A stretch of 31,552 bases of DNA from positions 1-31,552 of the forward strand of contig KN880700.1 of the NCBI GenBank assembly GCA_000934385.1, written 5' to 3'. This DNA is from Cylindrobasidium torrendii FP15055 ss-10. Lineage: Eukaryota > Basidiomycota > Agaricomycetes > Agaricales > Physalacriaceae. The position numbers and the translations under genes are program-made. The notes under the pieces were generated by a model. That model was not told the origin of the DNA. It searched no databases and saw nothing but the letters and a program-made list of their open reading frames with translations. Of the stretch, positions 11,846 through 21,057 are shown piece after piece (within the stretch, counting starts at the first letter, position 1; every line of letters begins with the position of its first letter).

Positions 11846-12451
11846 GCGTCCAAACTGTTTTGCAGCGCCAAAATTCATGCATCTGGTAACCGGTTACTGC
11901 ACGGCGCACGGCGCACGCAAGATTCGAATCATGTTTGGTTGTCCAGTATAATGATCCCAATACCATGACAGTTTCACTTCCAAAAAACTGGGATCTCCTT
12001 CAAAATTCAATTTGGATTTGGAGCGCATTGAGCCTTGCCAGGCAACGCCTGGATGCTCAATAGATGACACCTCACAGAATATTGGCATGATGACTTCAGT
12101 AACCTAGTTGTATATGTCATGTAACATCTCTGGCACTCGGTGGTTCATCTATATCATAGGCCTGGGTATGGTTGACAGGTGCATATGGCAAACACTTGAG
12201 CGCGGCTCTACATGGCCACCCGCTACGCCACCGAGAACATAACTGCGATCTGTATGGAGCTCCACAAACAAAATGTGATTTTGTTCTGGCGCCCACGGTG
12301 GGAGAACAACTGTTGTGGACAACAATCGATCTCGTCAAAGTTTGAACCAGACCAACGAAGAGCTCCGTATTACCCTTGGGCATCGACAGAAGGTTCAGAT
12401 TACAGGGTCGAACAAGGGTCGAATCACTTTAGCCTTTCTGGGCTGTGTTCC
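11846..12451. other. Gene-free stretch after tRNA-Ile, possible retroelement relic
   Basis: There is no convincing gene. A perfect 12-bp palindrome GTAACCGGTTAC lies at 11886-11897, followed by two tandem copies of ACGGCGC. At about 12286-12305 the stretch TGGCGCCCACGGTGGGAG resembles leader motifs I associate with some Ty3/gypsy retroelements. A short stop-free frame follows, but I see no recognisable Gag or Pol. Confidence 0.35.
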
Positions 12452-12459
12452 TTATATAC
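12452..12459 (+). promoter_or_regulatory. TATA box of the second F-box gene
   Basis: TTATATAC lies 132 bp upstream of the ATG at 12591, the most likely core promoter. A 73-codon frame starting at ATG 12538 lies between this box and the main ATG and overlaps the F-box start in another frame. Confidence 0.5.
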
Positions 12460-12590
12460 TGGTTCCTGGGCGGTATCAGTATCAAATTAAAAGGCATTAG
12501 GTCAGACTAGTGATAGTATACCTGACTTTTGTACGATGTGCATACTCGGCGCGAGGAAGAAGCGGCCAACCAGGTTTCCCTCTTACCACG

Positions 12591-14310
12591 ATGTCGATGC
12601 ACTGTTGCTCGACCTCATCGCTATCGCTCACGTCGACATTGGTAGCGTCCCCGCGCCCATCACTTATGACACCGCTCGCTCTGCCCTACGAAGTCTGGAT
12701 GAATGTTGCACGATGGCTCCCACCATTAGAGCTTGGGGACTTGATTGGAGTGAATAGTGCACTATACAACATCGCCATGGACTGCAAGTATGGTCAAATC
12801 AGTTTTTCATACCTTAGCACTCGGATGTTGCAGCGATTAGAACGGCTTAGGTGAATACTCTCTAATTTTTCGTTTTCCTCTTCCTCTTGCAGTCGGCGCC
12901 GAATTCTGTTGGTTTCCTAAGCCCGCCGCGACTCTTGGGAATACACATGATTAGATCGACTTCCTTCTCGCTAACAGAGTGCTGCATAGGGATCCTCACA
13001 TCGCGAGACGCGTCCGCGTCTTACACGTGCATCCACATTTCATCAAGGAGCTCATAGCCAGCGACAATGCACAACATCTACTAGACTTTCCTTCCAATGA
13101 GTCGCTATTGGACACTATCTCAAAGGTGAATATCCATACACCAAGATATGCTACAATGACTGATCCACACAAGCACGGGAAACGCCTATTTCAAAGACCA
13201 AAGACCCCTCTTCCCCCGCCGAGAACTCTCCAATCTGTTGTCGAGCTTATAGATGAAGTGTTGAAGGGCTTGATCAACCTACAAGAATATCGCATTGCTT
13301 GGGTAGGCCTCCCAGCGATGCCAGTCCCGTTCATGTCCACGCCCTTCGTCACCTCTCCCCTTACTCGATTCACGTTGGACATCACCCTCGAGAACCTTCA
13401 AAGCATGTTCGCGCTGCGCAAGAAGTGCATGGTTCGTCTCACCGAAATGGACATCTTTCTGCGAACAGAGCACAGACTTGACGAGGTCTCATATAACCTC
13501 ATCCTATCCACCGGCTTAGCGGCCCTCATTAGCTCCCATCCGCTCGAGAAGCTGACATTGCGTCTTTTCGAGCCCATAGACCTCTCGCCATTGCTATGCT
13601 CAATTCGACGACTATCTCACCTTCGCACACTGAGTCTTACTTTCCCGCTCACCGCACCCTACCTAGGCGACACCGATGCACTGGCGGATTTCCTGAATCT
13701 TCATTCACATACCCTAGAAACGATTCACATGCGCGCAAACGATCTGAGCTCTCCCATAGCCCAGATAGTGGACAGCGACCGGTTCACAGGATGGATCACG
13801 GATGCCTTCAGCGTCGTTCGCATCGAGGCATTGCACTCTCTCGACCTCGGAATGGGTCTCATACCATACGCCAGCGCACGGCTCTGCCTGCTGCGGTTCT
13901 CGAGGCAACTGGAGAGGTTGACATTGACAGGACGTGCACTCTGGTCAGAGGAGGTGCAAGGGTTGTTGGAGGGTCTAAACGTTCTCAAGCGATTGCGTTT
14001 GGGACCAATAACGCTGTCGCCGGAGATGATCTATGTTTTATCAGAGAGTGCGGTCGAGAGATTGGAATTGATTGTGACGGACGTGCGCCCTAGCGAGAGG
14101 GACGCACCAATACGGTCGCTGATGAAGGTCGGACAGGACGAGTGTCAGTTGGAACGGTTTGTACAGACAATGGGGAACTGTATCTATCCGTCATGGCGTT
14201 TGGCTAGTCTAGAACTGGTGTTGCAGACCAGTAGTGGTATTCTACCAGACGAGATTCGTCCGGTATGGCTACGAAGTGTCCCCCAGCTCAAATCTATCGC
14301 GTTTTGTTGA
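12591..14310 (+). CDS. F-box domain protein with leucine-rich C-terminus, 526 aa
   Basis: Proposed exons are 12591-12850 and 12990-14310. The F-box is at about residues 28-75, with the core LALPYEVWMNVARWLPPLEL. The helix of the first exon (LQRLERLR) continues into DPHIARRVRVLHVHP after splicing. The long second exon is rich in leucine-rich, repeat-like segments (LSHLRTLSLTF, LHSLDLGMGL, RQLERLTLTGRAL). It is probably a substrate-selecting subunit of an SCF ubiquitin ligase; the target is unknown. The 139-nt intron is two to three times longer than its neighbours. I used donor GTGAAT at 12851 and the acceptor ending at 12989 because this joins R-D-P in frame. A further tiny exon inside the intron cannot be excluded. 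The upstream ATG at 12538 opens a different frame. Confidence 0.78.
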
Positions 14311-15182
14311 CATTAATATGCTTGATGTATGAGCGTCCGCCATTGTGATTGCGGACTCCATAGTCTGTCTACATCTCAGCGTCCCAGAGCCCCTCGAAAA
14401 GGGCCATGAGACCCGGACATGCTGCGAGTACGTCCAAGCGCTATCGATGAACGAGTATCCGGGTTCAGAAACAAAGCCACTCGTTACACTGTGTGGTACG
14501 CAAGTCGTACATTTATGAAGGGCCAAATAAAACCGCGCTGGCTTTGGCTTGTGAGGATGACTGGTGCTCGCCAAGCACGTTCATGCTGAACACGTCCACC
14601 GGGGGTGAGGACCTCCCAGTGCATCCAGACGCATGCTACAATGGGCATGTCATGTCGTTGAATGTGAGACGTTGGCCGTATTCATGTTGCGCATGGTTCA
14701 AGCAACTAGGAAGAAGAGAAAGAACTCAAACACACCTTCGTGGAAACGGAAAGGCCTTCCCGTTAACTCGCGCGACTGGTGTATGTTACACTGGTCGCGT
14801 TAGTTGCATGGGAAAGACGTCGAGGATCCGGATGGTCCAACAGAACATATTTCAATGCTGCTCTCAGGAAACGTAGCCGATGGTCTGAGGCGAGACGAAC
14901 ATAGCGCTCAACATGTTGTGGAGGCTATGTTTGCTCGCTCGCACACAATACGCACCACAAGGAATTGATTTTGAGCTGTGAAAGAGGCAGCTGTCTTAGT
15001 TACATCCCGTCGAAGCTCAGAGAGGCCAAGCACTTAGCAGATTGGGGTATTCGTCAAAGGTCCTGTATTGCTAAGGTATTGAGGTATAATGCAATGGAGA
15101 TAAAGTCTCATATTAAGTACAAGATAGAGTATTAAATACTTCAAATGAATGTCACGTCATGAGGTATCCAAGTCGCCAGCGA
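14311..15182. other. Gene-free intergenic stretch with a strong hairpin
   Basis: There is no credible gene on either strand. It lies downstream of the F-box gene and downstream of the convergent hypothetical gene at 15183-15890. The one clear structure is the hairpin at 14765-14805, listed separately. Confidence 0.5.
14765..14805 (+). repeat. Inverted repeat, RNA hairpin with 3-nt loop
   Basis: The arms CGCGACTGGTGTA (14771-14783) and TACACTGGTCGCG (14787-14799) pair along all 13 positions as plus-strand RNA, with two G-U wobbles, around loop TGT. After one G-U pair and one mismatch the outer AACT/AGTT adds four more pairs. No coding frame explains it. Confidence 0.6.
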
Positions 15183-15890
15183 CTACCATTCCGTGGATTT
15201 CCTGAGTTGACGCCGGAGTGCTAGTCGAAATGAGTGAGTGAATGGATGCGTACTCACATCAGAGAACATACCGCTCTTGAGGTGTCGGTAAGTGGGTATA
15301 TGACCGTCTCGAGGCTCAGTACGCCGCACCGCTTTCTTCATAGCTGCCAGCGTCGACAAAACCAGAGACGTGACTCTGTCAGAATGGAATCTGGTACTGG
15401 CCTGAGGCGTGTAAAGCATAAGGAGGAGTGCATCTACATCGTCGGAAAGGCTCAAGTCGAATGTACGCCCGCTGCAACAGGCGTATCTCGCGTCTGGGTG
15501 TGTCTGGATATTGGTCTCGAGAAAATCCGACACTAGGGCTGCTTGAATACGCAATACGAAATGGAGAGGAGCGACTGTACCTTGCTTCTTGATCTGCCTT
15601 ATGTTGGCTGCTTCAAAGTTCGCTTGCTGACTCGAAACAACCTGCACTGTTTGTCCGGCGTGTTCCGTCCCAGGACATAACTGGTAGTACGAGACACTGC
15701 TTGTATTGCGAGGGACAAATGGCGGACGACTGCGTGCATTCGCAGGCGCGGCCTGACCCATGCTGCTGAAAGAAGAGACAACTGTCGCCGCCGCGCTGCG
15801 GCGCGATTGTCTGCGCGGGAGATTGGTGGCAACATTCAATGCAAAAGCAGTTACAACAGGAGGCGGGCTGCCGCAGACCGTAGGCGCCAT
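15183..15890 (-). CDS. Hypothetical protein, 202 aa if spliced (235 aa if not)
   Basis: The proposed exons on the minus strand are 15890-15581, 15532-15272 and 15220-15183. Both presumed introns (48 and 51 nt, GTACAG and GTATGT donors) are multiples of three without stops, so the region also reads as one unbroken 235-codon frame. The ATG at 15890 lies about 83-95 nt downstream of a good TATA box, which supports transcription. The N-terminal third is low-complexity (Ala/Ser/Pro/Arg). The middle holds VSDFLETNIQTHPDARYACC and TFDLSLSDDVDALLLMLYT; the second block faintly recalls the end of fungal BTB/POZ domains, but the rest of that domain is not visible. I do not recognise the family. Confidence 0.4.
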   Translation of the reverse strand: MAPTVCGSPPPVVTAFALNVATNLPRRQSRRSAAATVVSSFSSMGQAAPANARSRPPFVPRNTSSVSYYQLCPGTEHAGQTVQVVSSQQANFEAANIRQIKKQGTVAPLHFVLRIQAALVSDFLETNIQTHPDARYACCSGRTFDLSLSDDVDALLLMLYTPQASTRFHSDRVTSLVLSTLAAMKKAVRRTEPRDGHIPTYRHLKSGMFSDVSTHPFTHSFRLALRRQLRKSTEW

Positions 15891-15971
15891 AGTAGGTCGT
15901 CACTGCAAGTTTGGAGGAGGAGGCGGGGAACGGGGGAATATTTGAGACTGGTGGCACCCGACCAGCTTGCC

Positions 15972-15984
15972 TTTATATATATGA
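15972..15984 (-). promoter_or_regulatory. TATA box upstream of the 15183-15890 gene
   Basis: On the minus strand the motif reads CATATATATAAAG, 83-95 nt upstream of the ATG at 15890. It is one of the strongest TATA motifs in the window. Confidence 0.55.
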
Positions 15985-16949
15985 TATTCTGCGCACCGAT
16001 CACTGCTAGACAAGTCTTTGTAGAAGAACAATGGATACCAAGTGCGACCTCCCGAATGTATTGCCATGTCCCTTTGTTTGCTGGGCCTATTGATAGACAA
16101 ACCGTCCCGTGCGTATGAGAGGGCAGTGTTCGGTGTTATGACCCGAATGCTAATGAAGCTGTGGAGTTATGTCGCTAGAGATGAATGATATTGAAGCCCG
16201 TAGTAGTAACTCGAGGACAAATGCTAGGAGGTCGTTGTGACTGGTCAGAATGGCACAACTCGAAGACAGCGGGCCTTTCGGGCGTGAAAATCGTTGGACG
16301 TTTAGCACGAGAGAGGGTGGGGTATGTCGTCTCAGTTGTGCAGATGCTTTGGGCGTCGAGGCAAGTCCGAGGAGGGCGTCAATGCATTCACAATCGAAAG
16401 ATAGTCAAGCAGGCCTGTATCACTAGTACCGGTAAGCACTCAGAAAGAGCGGATAGCGGGGGACCTGCGATGTCATAGACGTACCGGTGCACAGCTACTT
16501 AGTCTGCTAAGAAAACATCGTACAATCACGCGTCGAACTTGGACGGCAATTATTTGGATGGGAGTTCCTCGCATTGCGCACAAATTTTACTGGTATCGGG
16601 AGGAACCAGAGAACGGTACTCGTAGTGTTAGGCCAGAGCAGAGAGTTGGATCGGACGTGTTCTGCCGCCGGCGTCATCACGTGTCTCAGGGAACGCCCGG
16701 GAACGCGTCACGCGGAGGCTTACTAGACCATCGTGCGCCATGAAAAAAATCTTGGGAAGGTCAACAAAAAGTGCTCTTAGAGGAAGAAGCTTATAATGTG
16801 CGAGAATAACTGGAAACACTTGAAAGAAATTTGCAGAGGTCTTAGCATTCGATGTCGATGCACGTACACAGTAAAATAAATGCGGTTGTATAAGTACATC
16901 TAAGCTTATATATAGGTATATAAGGATAGACGAATCATTTACATATAGA
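15985..16949. other. Gene-free intergenic stretch
   Basis: There is no credible coding region or RNA gene. It lies between the TATA box of one minus-strand gene and the stop codon of the next. AT-rich TATA-like runs at about 16900-16925 fall in the probable 3' UTR of the gene ending at 16950. Confidence 0.5.
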
Positions 16950-17400
16950 TTAGAACCCTCCCAGGCAACCATTTCCCTCAGCCTCCGTCTCAGCCTGCTG
17001 GCGTGCCAAGTATGCAGCATACTTTGCATTCACAGCCGCCTGCTTAGCAAATTCATCCTTTTCACTCTTCTTGGTCTTGTCCACCTTCCCTTTGATGACG
17101 TTGCCGTTATTATCAAGCACATCATCCAGGCCGGTGTCCGTGCCCGGCGCGATGTAGCGCTCGAAGCGACGGGGAAGAGCTAAACTGAAATGAGAGAAAA
17201 TGGCGCGGCCCATCAGATGCCCACATACCGCACTCATTGTGCTCAACCTCAATAGATGAACGATCGTATTCATCGCTGCCATCAACGTTGAAGACGTCAG
17301 AAACGGCATTGTCGAGAAAGTGCGCAGAGCGACCGGAACTGTTCGAGGTCGAGGCGCGCTTGAGAATAGGACGCAGAGTGGACGGAGTCGTAGTTGTCAT
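16950..17400 (-). CDS. Conserved small fungal protein of unknown function, 133 aa
   Basis: Two exons on the minus strand, 17400-17229 and 17179-16950, with a 49-nt GTATGT...TTTAG intron. The start is the ATG at 17400 (MTTTTPSTLRPILKR). In-frame codons continue upstream, but the extra sequence is low-quality and probably untranslated. The protein begins with a basic Ser/Thr segment, then HFLDNAVSDVF, then an acidic block ending EVEHNEC, ALPRRFERYIAPG across the splice, and a charged helical C-terminus with alanine-rich repeats. The block NEC-ALP-R resembles a motif I associate with short unnamed fungal proteins; that is recollection, not a search. There is no signal peptide or membrane segment. 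It diverges from the zinc-finger gene at 18031, 630 bp away. Confidence 0.68.
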
Positions 17401-18030
17401 CGCGGAAACGTCGTCTCGATGTCGATGGTTGCTGCTCGTCGAGTCGTGATAATGTAATGTAGTTCGGAGTGTAACAAAAGAAGAATTGGCGAGCAGAGCG
17501 AATATTTGCCGCGAAAGGTATGAGAAGGAATTTGCAGAGCGGAAGCACCGTCGCTCGGGCGGTCGCGGACGCGCCGAGTGGGATGTCGTGGTGTAAAGAC
17601 AAGACCAGAAAACACAGGCCCACATTTTGTAGGCCCGCCCTGGATCCGCCATGGCGGCTCACGGGATGAACTTTATTTCTGTATCTTAAATGAAATCGCG
17701 TTCATTTGCGCAAAGTAGCTACACGACGGCAATGCGGACCGAGCCCGACTGGACAGAATTTCCTAATCCGGAACACGTTCAAGCTGGCGGCGACGGCCCA
17801 CATTTCGCTAGGAGAAAATATTCGGAGGCCGTCGTTATGTGTATCAACTAGTTTCTGGGTCAGACAGAAATTTTATCAAGTCGTGGACGCAATAGAAAAT
17901 GCGTGGAGACCAAACGAAAGGCCCTTTGGCGCGGAGTTTGAATTTGTCAGACGAACCCAGTTTTCGTCGTGAACTATTCCATCACTACGCTTTACCATCA
18001 ACCACGACTATTACACGGACGACTGCAAAT
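17401..18030. other. Divergent intergenic region
   Basis: Promoter space for the minus-strand gene at 17400 and the plus-strand gene at 18031. The frame of the plus-strand gene is open back to 17899 with an upstream ATG, but that extension is low-quality and probably 5' UTR. No other feature is seen. Confidence 0.5.
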
Positions 18031-19397
18031 ATGGCTGCACCTTCCGACCACCTCGCAGACGCTTCCGTTGTTTCTGCACAGCGCAAGAATTCCCTTCGCA
18101 GCATGGCGCCTGTTCCGTACCATTCTGCTCTTACGAGTCCAGACTTCAAGCGTCGCCTCGCAACCTTTTCAGCCTCTGGAGACAAATCTGACTGGACTCT
18201 CGCGCCGATGCTCAGACTCGAAGACCTCGATAGCGATGTCCTCAATGACGAACTTGAGGTTGTAGGGGACTCCGAATTTGATTTCGACGCCTTCAGCGCT
18301 AGCCTTCCTTCGCAGGAAGACTTGGACAACATGATCATGGATCAATTGGTTTCATCAAAGGACACTCTGGAGCTCTTGCATAGGATTGAGAGGGAGGAGC
18401 TCGCTGGAGAGGGTGGTGCGGGAACCGGTGATCCCATCCCATCCCTACCTGTGGATACGGGTAAGGAAGTCGATCTGTCCCCTCAAGCACGTGGGGGCGT
18501 TGACGGCGCCGCCGAATCTGATGATGAGGTAGAGCGGGAGGGCAACGATAAAAAAAATGGTGATAGGTACTATGTCTTCAATCTTCTTTTGAGCTACCTT
18601 GTTCAATGTGCTCGCAGATCTTACACCAAGCCCGTTGCACGAACGTCGCTTCTAAAGCGTGCGCTATCGTCAGCAGACTTAGCCACCAAGGCGAAACGGT
18701 TCAGGACTACTAGCGAAGGCGAGGATCGTTCTAAGGTTGAGGAGGACGATGCAACAAAAGTTGGGCAGGATTCCGTCCGTGGATCGGTTGAGCCTAGAGA
18801 TACCAAGGAAGTCACCAAGACCGATGGTCCTGCCAGTGTCGAAGAGGCAATTCCGACCCCGGAACCCATTGTCTGGGAGTTTATGCGCGGGAGGCCGTCG
18901 TACTTGGAGTTCGCTGTTTTAGGACACAAGACATACATCTCGGAGTGCGTGTATCTCAACGTTCTCTCGGACTTGACTCACCTTTTCACAGGCATATGAT
19001 TGACCATTTCTTGGATCGTTTGCGTAGCGCATTGTGGGAGCTTACATCCATCGATACCATTGGAGACATCCCCTGTGTTTCTAAAGATATGTCCTTCTCG
19101 GGAGACATTTCGACATTCCGAGACGAAGTCGAGAAATCTCTCAAAGTCGGGAAGAAGATTGACAATTTCAAGCTTGTGAAGTCCCTCCCGTACTTGGTTA
19201 TACGTTCATTGCAGAACGGACATCTTGATATCATCTTCCACAAGAGGAAGGCATACGGGTCGAAGGATTGGAAATGTGTGCACTGCACACAAGTGTTTGG
19301 AAAGCATGATAGGACTGGTATTAAGCACTTCATGGCGTGCGAAGAGCTGAGGAAGTATGAGAAGCTTGTGTGTGAAGCGAATGATAGGCTGGCTTAG
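18031..19397 (+). CDS. C2HC zinc-finger protein, paralogue A, 422 aa
   Basis: Exons are 18031-18566, 18618-18944 and 18992-19397. The introns are 51 and 47 nt, both phase 2. ATG 18031 was chosen for its better context; an in-frame ATG at 17899 would add 44 residues. The N-terminal half is acidic (EDLDSDVLNDELEVV). It is followed by a basic, nuclear-localisation-like patch (LLKRALSSADLATKAKRFR) and a conserved C-terminal module. That module contains KLVKSLPYLVIRSLQNGHLD and a C-X2-C-X13-H-X3-C finger (CVHC...KHFMAC), then EELRKYEKLVCEAND. The same module and both intron positions recur in the gene at 28819-29947, so the two are paralogues. A nuclear nucleic-acid-binding role is inferred only. 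The finger recalls BED or C2H2-type fingers but I do not recognise the family. Confidence 0.75.
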
Positions 19398-20062
19398 ATG
19401 CGCGGGCCATACTAATGTACCAGATATGATACCCTTCTTCATGATTATCTCTCTGATTTGGCTACACACGGCTTATAGCTTATGTCGTAATTGCCATTAG
19501 TGTATACTTAGTCTTTCGTGAATCAAGCTGTAATCTTATTACATATTGCAAACATCAATGGTAGACACGCCAACTTCGGACTGCTTCAAGCCCTTTCTGC
19601 TCTAAATATCGGCTGAACAGGCCGATTCGTGTGATTACGACTTGCAGTGGAATTTTTTCAGAAGTGAGATTAAGTGCCGAGAAAGAGTTGCAAAGTGGCG
19701 AGTTAGAACTTCGCGCGCAGCGGGAGACGGTCCGGCGTCCGTGTCTGTCGCCGAATTTGCGGGCGCCGGATGATCGCACATTGCCGCTTTGCTCATCCTT
19801 ACACTTTCACGCGTCACGCCTGGCCCAGATATATTCTGTGCCCGACTTTGCATTGTGCAAGAACGTGATTTTTTTATCACGTTTTGCCCAATTCATGATC
19901 CTCACACCGTCCGCGACGTAGGTTCCGCGACAGCATCTTTTGCGCCGTTCATCGCCAGCATCTCTCAGGCATCTCTCATGCCAAGGAAAGGCGCACTACT
20001 AGGGCAGATTCCGGTCAAATGTTAAGAACAGGATACTTGGTGCGTGGCATTCGCTCTTCTTA
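19398..20062. other. Gene-free intergenic stretch
   Basis: 3' flank of paralogue A. There are only short frames; a plus-strand TATA-like AGATATATTC at about 19827 leads to no convincing frame. No repeat or RNA gene is seen. Confidence 0.45.
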
Positions 20063-20355
20063 TTATTTTGACTTCGCTGTCCTCCATCCCGGCGTCCTGT
20101 CCAGTGCGCAGTTCTTCAAAGGCAGCAAGATTGCCTCCGGGTGCAAGACCTCGACGTCGACACCTAGAGTCTTGTCCAATATCATCACACAGACCATCAT
20201 ATCTCTATACATGCTGAACGTTGACGACGCGCGCGCGTATCCCATGGCCGACGGTTCAGCTGCATCCGGTACAGGGACCTGAATCGATGATATTCGGCGG
20301 CGACTTGCATGAAAGGAAAGACAAGACAAGATACGCTTGGTCCCTGTGGGTGCAT
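20063..20355 (-). CDS. Candidate small hypothetical protein, 78 aa
   Basis: The proposed exons on the minus strand are 20355-20335 (MHPQGPS) and 20278-20063, with a 56-nt GTATCT...TTCAG intron that keeps the frame. The first ATG after a good TATA box (20411-20417) is the one used. The second exon encodes VPVPDAAEPSAMGYARASST and then FSMYRDMMVCVMILDKTLG followed by VDVEVLHPEAILLPLKNCA, a mildly hydrophobic core. Without splicing the same ATG gives a 52-codon frame ending at 20197. No family is recognised, there is no CaaX-type end, and there is no clear signal peptide. The case rests on the TATA box, ATG, splice signals and phase agreeing. It could still be chance. Confidence 0.35.
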
Positions 20356-20410
20356 CAATATGAGGTGTTGTGCGACTCTTGCACTTAGTTCGGGTTGGCA
20401 GGAAGTTGCC

Positions 20411-20417
20411 TTATATA
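20411..20417 (-). promoter_or_regulatory. TATA box of the candidate 78-aa gene
   Basis: The minus strand reads GTGTATATAAGGC, 56-62 nt upstream of the ATG at 20355. Confidence 0.45.
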
Positions 20418-21057
20418 CACTGCATAGTTCTGCCAAGATTTCGTCTACGATTCGCTTCAATATCGACTAGCCTCCACCGACATGCTGTACTCACTTGAGT
20501 GACATGCTCGATGCACCAGGGCTCTTGTCCAGGCCTCTAGGTGCGCATATTGGGACTCGTCACGTCTCACACGTACATCACGATTATAATATTATTCCAC
20601 AAATGCAACACTGAATACAAGGTTCCTAGCTACAAATACCTCGAAATTCACATGTGCTCGAAACCTGCGAACTCCTGGACGCGTGACGAAGGAAGCTGGA
20701 CATCGCGCGGATTGCCAAAGACAGAAAATTGAATATTGAGAATCCGTATGGTTGATGCCTCGACTGGTGTATTCATTTCCCGCGCCGGACCACCTGCGTG
20801 CTCGAGTCTTGCTCGAGTCCGACGGAAAGTGTAAGACCTCGAAAGTGGTAGTGTCTCTACGTTACAACTTAACGAATCTCCGACTCAGTATCCTCAGGGT
20901 CAATAACCAACAGTGCCAAACGTGGTCAAACAGTATGGATATGATCCTGGTCGAGGTGCAGTCAACGTTCGAAGATAGAGAGACTAGCACAGTGATTATT
21001 CACTGTGAGTCAAGAACCGTAGTACGAATACATGAGCATCGTAAGGCTCGTATACCT
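20418..21057. other. Gene-free stretch downstream of NUP42
   Basis: There is no convincing gene. A 139-codon plus-strand frame at 20752-21171 has no protein-like composition and runs antisense into the end of NUP42. A short direct repeat (GCTCGAGTC twice) sits at about 20800-20820. Confidence 0.45.

Noticed and set aside
14493..14876. 127-codon plus-strand frame
   Set aside because: It lacks an ATG at its start, runs through the hairpin, and has no protein-like features.
16185..16478. 97-codon plus-strand frame
   Set aside because: Random-looking composition, no splice partners and no TATA box at a suitable distance.
17401..17652. N-terminal extension of the 133-aa gene to an upstream in-frame ATG
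   Set aside because: The extra residues are low-quality and the ATG at 17400 begins the conserved-looking part; it is probably 5' UTR.
20063..20355. Idea that the small gene encodes a mating pheromone precursor
   Set aside because: The product does not end in a CaaX-type motif and no pheromone receptor gene lies nearby.
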